Source of the DNA: a bacterium D16-36
GTDB taxonomy: Bacteria > Bacillota > Clostridia > Lachnospirales > Lachnospiraceae
NCBI GenBank assembly: GCA_003611745.1
Contig: RAYF01000022.1
Coordinates: 28,463 to 92,462, forward strand
Direction of reading: 5' to 3'
DNA: 64,000 nt
Each line of letters begins with the position of its first letter. Position 1 is the stretch's first letter. The position numbers and the translations under genes are program-made. Below, piece by piece: positions 61,862 through 64,000 of the stretch. The notes beneath the pieces were generated by a model. The model worked only from the letters and a program-made list of their open reading frames with translations. It did no database searches and had not been told where the DNA came from.

Positions 61862-61987
61862 CTATATATCCGACATTAAATAATTGCCGGATATATAGCC
61901 CCTCCGGGGGATGCGCACTTGCACGAAGATGCAGATGCCGCAAAGCGGCCGTGCTCGGCGCAGATGGCGATAATTAAACCGCCATCT
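61862..61987 (+). repeat. Hairpin-rich spacer between Agr-like genes
   Basis: Two strong stems: CTATATATCCG (61862-61872) with CGGATATATAG (61888-61898), and AGATGGCG (61962-61969) with CGCCATCT (61980-61987), plus smaller CCCC-T-CCGGGG and CCGC-AAA-GCGG hairpins between them. No short frame in the 218 bases looks like an AgrD peptide. The structures may be attenuators that set the kinase level. Confidence 0.55.
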
Positions 61988-62034
61988 ATATAATAATACA
62001 ATCAAATCCACTGAAAATAATATGGAGGAATAAT

Positions 62035-63378
62035 ATGAATACTACCGATATGCTAATCACCCTTATCACATCTATTATCGAAAATATGACTCTGCTTGGA
62101 GTGATGTTCTATCTGACCCATGTTTCTATTGCCAACATCCGAACTTCCAAAAAGTCACTTGGATTAATAACCCTTTCTTTGTCTATCATGTATCTTATTC
62201 AACAATTCAATAATTCACAGATTCAATTTGGCATAACAATTGCCTTTATACAATTCGCTGTTGTTATTCGACTGATCTCCGGTATGCCAATGAAACATGT
62301 TATGACATCTATTCTCTTTTCCTACCTGCTACAGTTTCTTTTTCAGGTACCCGGAATAGTTGTTGCATTATTATTAAACCCGAACTTTAATTTTGTTACA
62401 TCTGTATATGGCTTACTGGCAATCATCTGCTTCGCATCACTTTTTATTATTCTTTCCCTACGCTTTCTGCCCATCCGTCGGCTATACGAAAAAGCCCTGC
62501 AAATCCCCTCCTTTATCATATTTACAACTGCCTTCTTTTTCGCCTTTTATGGCATTGCCTGTGCCCTTTTCCGCGAAATATATATGCCTGATTACCTTAT
62601 TTTCCTCTTCGTTGTTATCTTTCTGCTGCTTGTGTTCTTTCTTGTTATATTTTATGCTGTTCAGGCACAAAAAAAGGAGCAGGCAGTCCATTTCTATGAA
62701 ACCTACCTGCCAATCTTAGATGACATGATTCTAAATGTCCGCAAAACACAGCATAACCACAATAATACCATCTCCGCTATCGCCAGCCTCCCACAGATAG
62801 CAGCAGATTACGATTCCCTTGCCGCATCGCTGGAACACTACAGCAGCCATATGGTTAAAGAAATGATACCTACCCGGTTCCTGCACTTTGAAAACAAGCT
62901 GCTGACTGCGCTTTTATATAACAAATACTGTCTCTTCGCCGAACAAAAGATAAAACTTGATATTGTAATCCACAGCTATCATTACAAAAGCAGGGCAAAT
63001 GAATTCCAGATTGTTGACCTAACCGGAATTCTTCTGGACAATGCTATGGAGGCATCCCATCCAAACGATACAGTTTATGTGGAAATCGGCATGCCGCTGC
63101 ATAAAAATGATGGGAAAGAAACTTCCGACACACCATCCCCATTTTCCATCGCTGTAAAAAATCTGGGACCAGAAGCGACGCCGGATTTCATCAAAAAAAT
63201 TTTTACTCCGGATTACACCAGCAAGACCAGACAGGCTCTGCAGCATGGGCTTGGGCTTCCCTACGTAAAATCTCTGGTCCATCAGTGCAAGGGACAGATA
63301 GAAATAGAAAACGACATGATTGCCTCTGATAATACTAAGCAGCCATGCCGTTACTTTATCATACATGTTTCAGTTTAA
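62035..63378 (+). CDS. AgrC-like sensor histidine kinase (GHKL type)
   Basis: A 447-residue membrane kinase with about six helices (residues 1-220), typical of peptide-sensing kinases. The phospho-acceptor region is T-Q-H-N-H-N-N-T-I near 240 (the AgrC-type H-x-N motif). The GHKL ATPase follows: D-N-A-M-E-A near 339, and F-T-P-D-Y-T-S-K and H-G-L-G-L-P-Y near 400. AGGAGGA-type site lies before the ATG (GGAGGAATAAT). It partners the LytTR regulator. No agrB or agrD is in view, so the ligand is unknown. Confidence 0.92.
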   Translation: MNTTDMLITLITSIIENMTLLGVMFYLTHVSIANIRTSKKSLGLITLSLSIMYLIQQFNNSQIQFGITIAFIQFAVVIRLISGMPMKHVMTSILFSYLLQFLFQVPGIVVALLLNPNFNFVTSVYGLLAIICFASLFIILSLRFLPIRRLYEKALQIPSFIIFTTAFFFAFYGIACALFREIYMPDYLIFLFVVIFLLLVFFLVIFYAVQAQKKEQAVHFYETYLPILDDMILNVRKTQHNHNNTISAIASLPQIAADYDSLAASLEHYSSHMVKEMIPTRFLHFENKLLTALLYNKYCLFAEQKIKLDIVIHSYHYKSRANEFQIVDLTGILLDNAMEASHPNDTVYVEIGMPLHKNDGKETSDTPSPFSIAVKNLGPEATPDFIKKIFTPDYTSKTRQALQHGLGLPYVKSLVHQCKGQIEIENDMIASDNTKQPCRYFIIHVSV

Positions 63379-63406
63379 AAATCCTGCTATCCAACGGCGC
63401 ACCTAA

Positions 63407-64000
63407 TTAATCATATTGGCAGAATAGATATTTCTCTGTCTCTTCCTCTGTCAGATGGTATCTCCTCATGAGTTCCCCCTTTATTTCATCCTCACTGATC
63501 CGAAAACCCCGGAGGCTGTCAACCAGATATCGGATTCCCTGCTCCAAACCTTGCTCTAAGCCCTGTTCTAAGCCCTGCTCAAATTTTTCCTGATAGCTCA
63601 TCTCCAATGTCATATAATCCACTCTCCATTTCTCATTTTCCCTAACCGACTGCACTGCTTCCGCCAAATCTTTTGTGAATTCATCCGCCGCACCTTTCCC
63701 GTCTATAAAATCCAGCAGCCTTCTCATCTCCGGGCTGACATCATCCTCCGTCCCTTTGGTATTGAGTATGATTTTTACTGTGTCATCCCCAAGGCCAAGG
63801 CCTAATTCCTGTACACACCGGTTTTCAAACGAATACACATGGCGCCCTCTCCCGAACAAGTCAAATGTGCATACAAAGATAACCAGGCTCCGTTTTAAAC
63901 TTTTATAGTCCCCGCCCTTTTCCAAAATGCTCAGGTCTATCACCCCCTGGTAATAACGCATCCGCTTGGGGATATTCCGGTTGCTTGCCGTCTGCATTTC
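63407..64000 (-). CDS. Rpn/PD-(D/E)XK-family transposase-like protein (N-terminus off the window)
   Basis: The visible part is the C-terminal about 196 residues of a protein related to the one at 59900 (I-P-K-R-M-R-Y-Y-Q-G-V-I-D). The frame is open at the right edge, so the true start is beyond it. It holds four tandem G-L-E-Q repeats encoded by a 12-bp repeat (63544-63590), then a helical tail (D-E-I-K-G-E-L-M-R-R-Y-H-L-T-E-E-E). Convergent with the AgrC-like gene, with about 28 bp between the stops. Confidence 0.75.
   Translation of the reverse strand, partial: EMQTASNRNIPKRMRYYQGVIDLSILEKGGDYKSLKRSLVIFVCTFDLFGRGRHVYSFENRCVQELGLGLGDDTVKIILNTKGTEDDVSPEMRRLLDFIDGKGAADEFTKDLAEAVQSVRENEKWRVDYMTLEMSYQEKFEQGLEQGLEQGLEQGIRYLVDSLRGFRISEDEIKGELMRRYHLTEEETEKYLFCQYD

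Overview
This 64-kb window looks like a chromosomal segment of a Gram-positive, low- to mid-GC Clostridia, most likely a gut Lachnospiraceae. I infer this from the Rrf2-, IscS-, NifU-like and MnmA-type sulfur genes, an S-box (SAM-I) riboswitch ahead of metK, AGGAGG-type ribosome binding sites, BIG2/LRR_5 secreted proteins, an Agr-like two-component pair and Rpn-type nucleases. Most genes lie on the minus strand.

Layout. 0-3.3 kb: Rrf2 regulator, GT2 glycosyltransferase and the start of a YfhO-type membrane protein that runs off the left edge. 3.3-5.1 kb: glutamate racemase with an HMGL-like aldolase. 5.2-6.9 kb: a mobile-element graveyard (a 273-bp foldback element, a GNAT-like gene with an internal deletion, the C-terminal stub of a serine recombinase). 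6.9-10.3 kb: an OmpR-type two-component system, divergent from a small secreted BIG2 protein. 10.4-13.1 kb: iscS-iscU-mnmA, preceded by an unusually palindrome-rich leader. 13.3-23.8 kb: housekeeping and metabolic genes (TIM-barrel isomerase-like, CapA-like, GH13 amylase, CCA/poly(A) polymerase family, metK with SAM riboswitch, DEAD-box helicase, PRTase-like protein). 23.9-28.1 kb: a secreted GH43 arabinanase broken by an internal deletion, and an M50-like membrane protease. 28.3-32.2 kb: two divergent ankyrin-repeat genes separated by a ~700-bp imperfect palindrome.

32.3-58.6 kb is the most distinctive part, a cell-surface island on the minus strand. It holds an NlpC/P60-like protein, a truncated DUF3990/DUF3791 module, a transglutaminase-like protein, a BamE-like small secreted protein, and a Dlt-like acylation operon in the order ligase, carrier protein, MBOAT, SGNH. 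Upstream of these lie four giant secreted proteins. Their ectodomains are unrelated (triple DUF6273 plus papain-like; WG-like plus CAP; propeller-like plus BIG2; transglutaminase plus BIG2), but all end in a Pro/Ser/Thr linker followed by the same LRR_5-type C-terminal cassette with the ending (I)(N/D)PVKLV(I/L). In three of them the cassette is nearly identical at DNA level. The first giant gene lies 17 bp ahead of the Dlt-like ligase, so surface display and acylation may be coupled; that is inference.

58.6-64 kb: a promoter with a short terminated leader RNA, a small gene with a broken DUF4160 partner, an Rpn-family nuclease, an AgrA/AgrC-like pair without a visible AgrD, and the C-terminal part of a second Rpn-family protein running off the right edge. 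I saw no rRNA, tRNA or CRISPR array.
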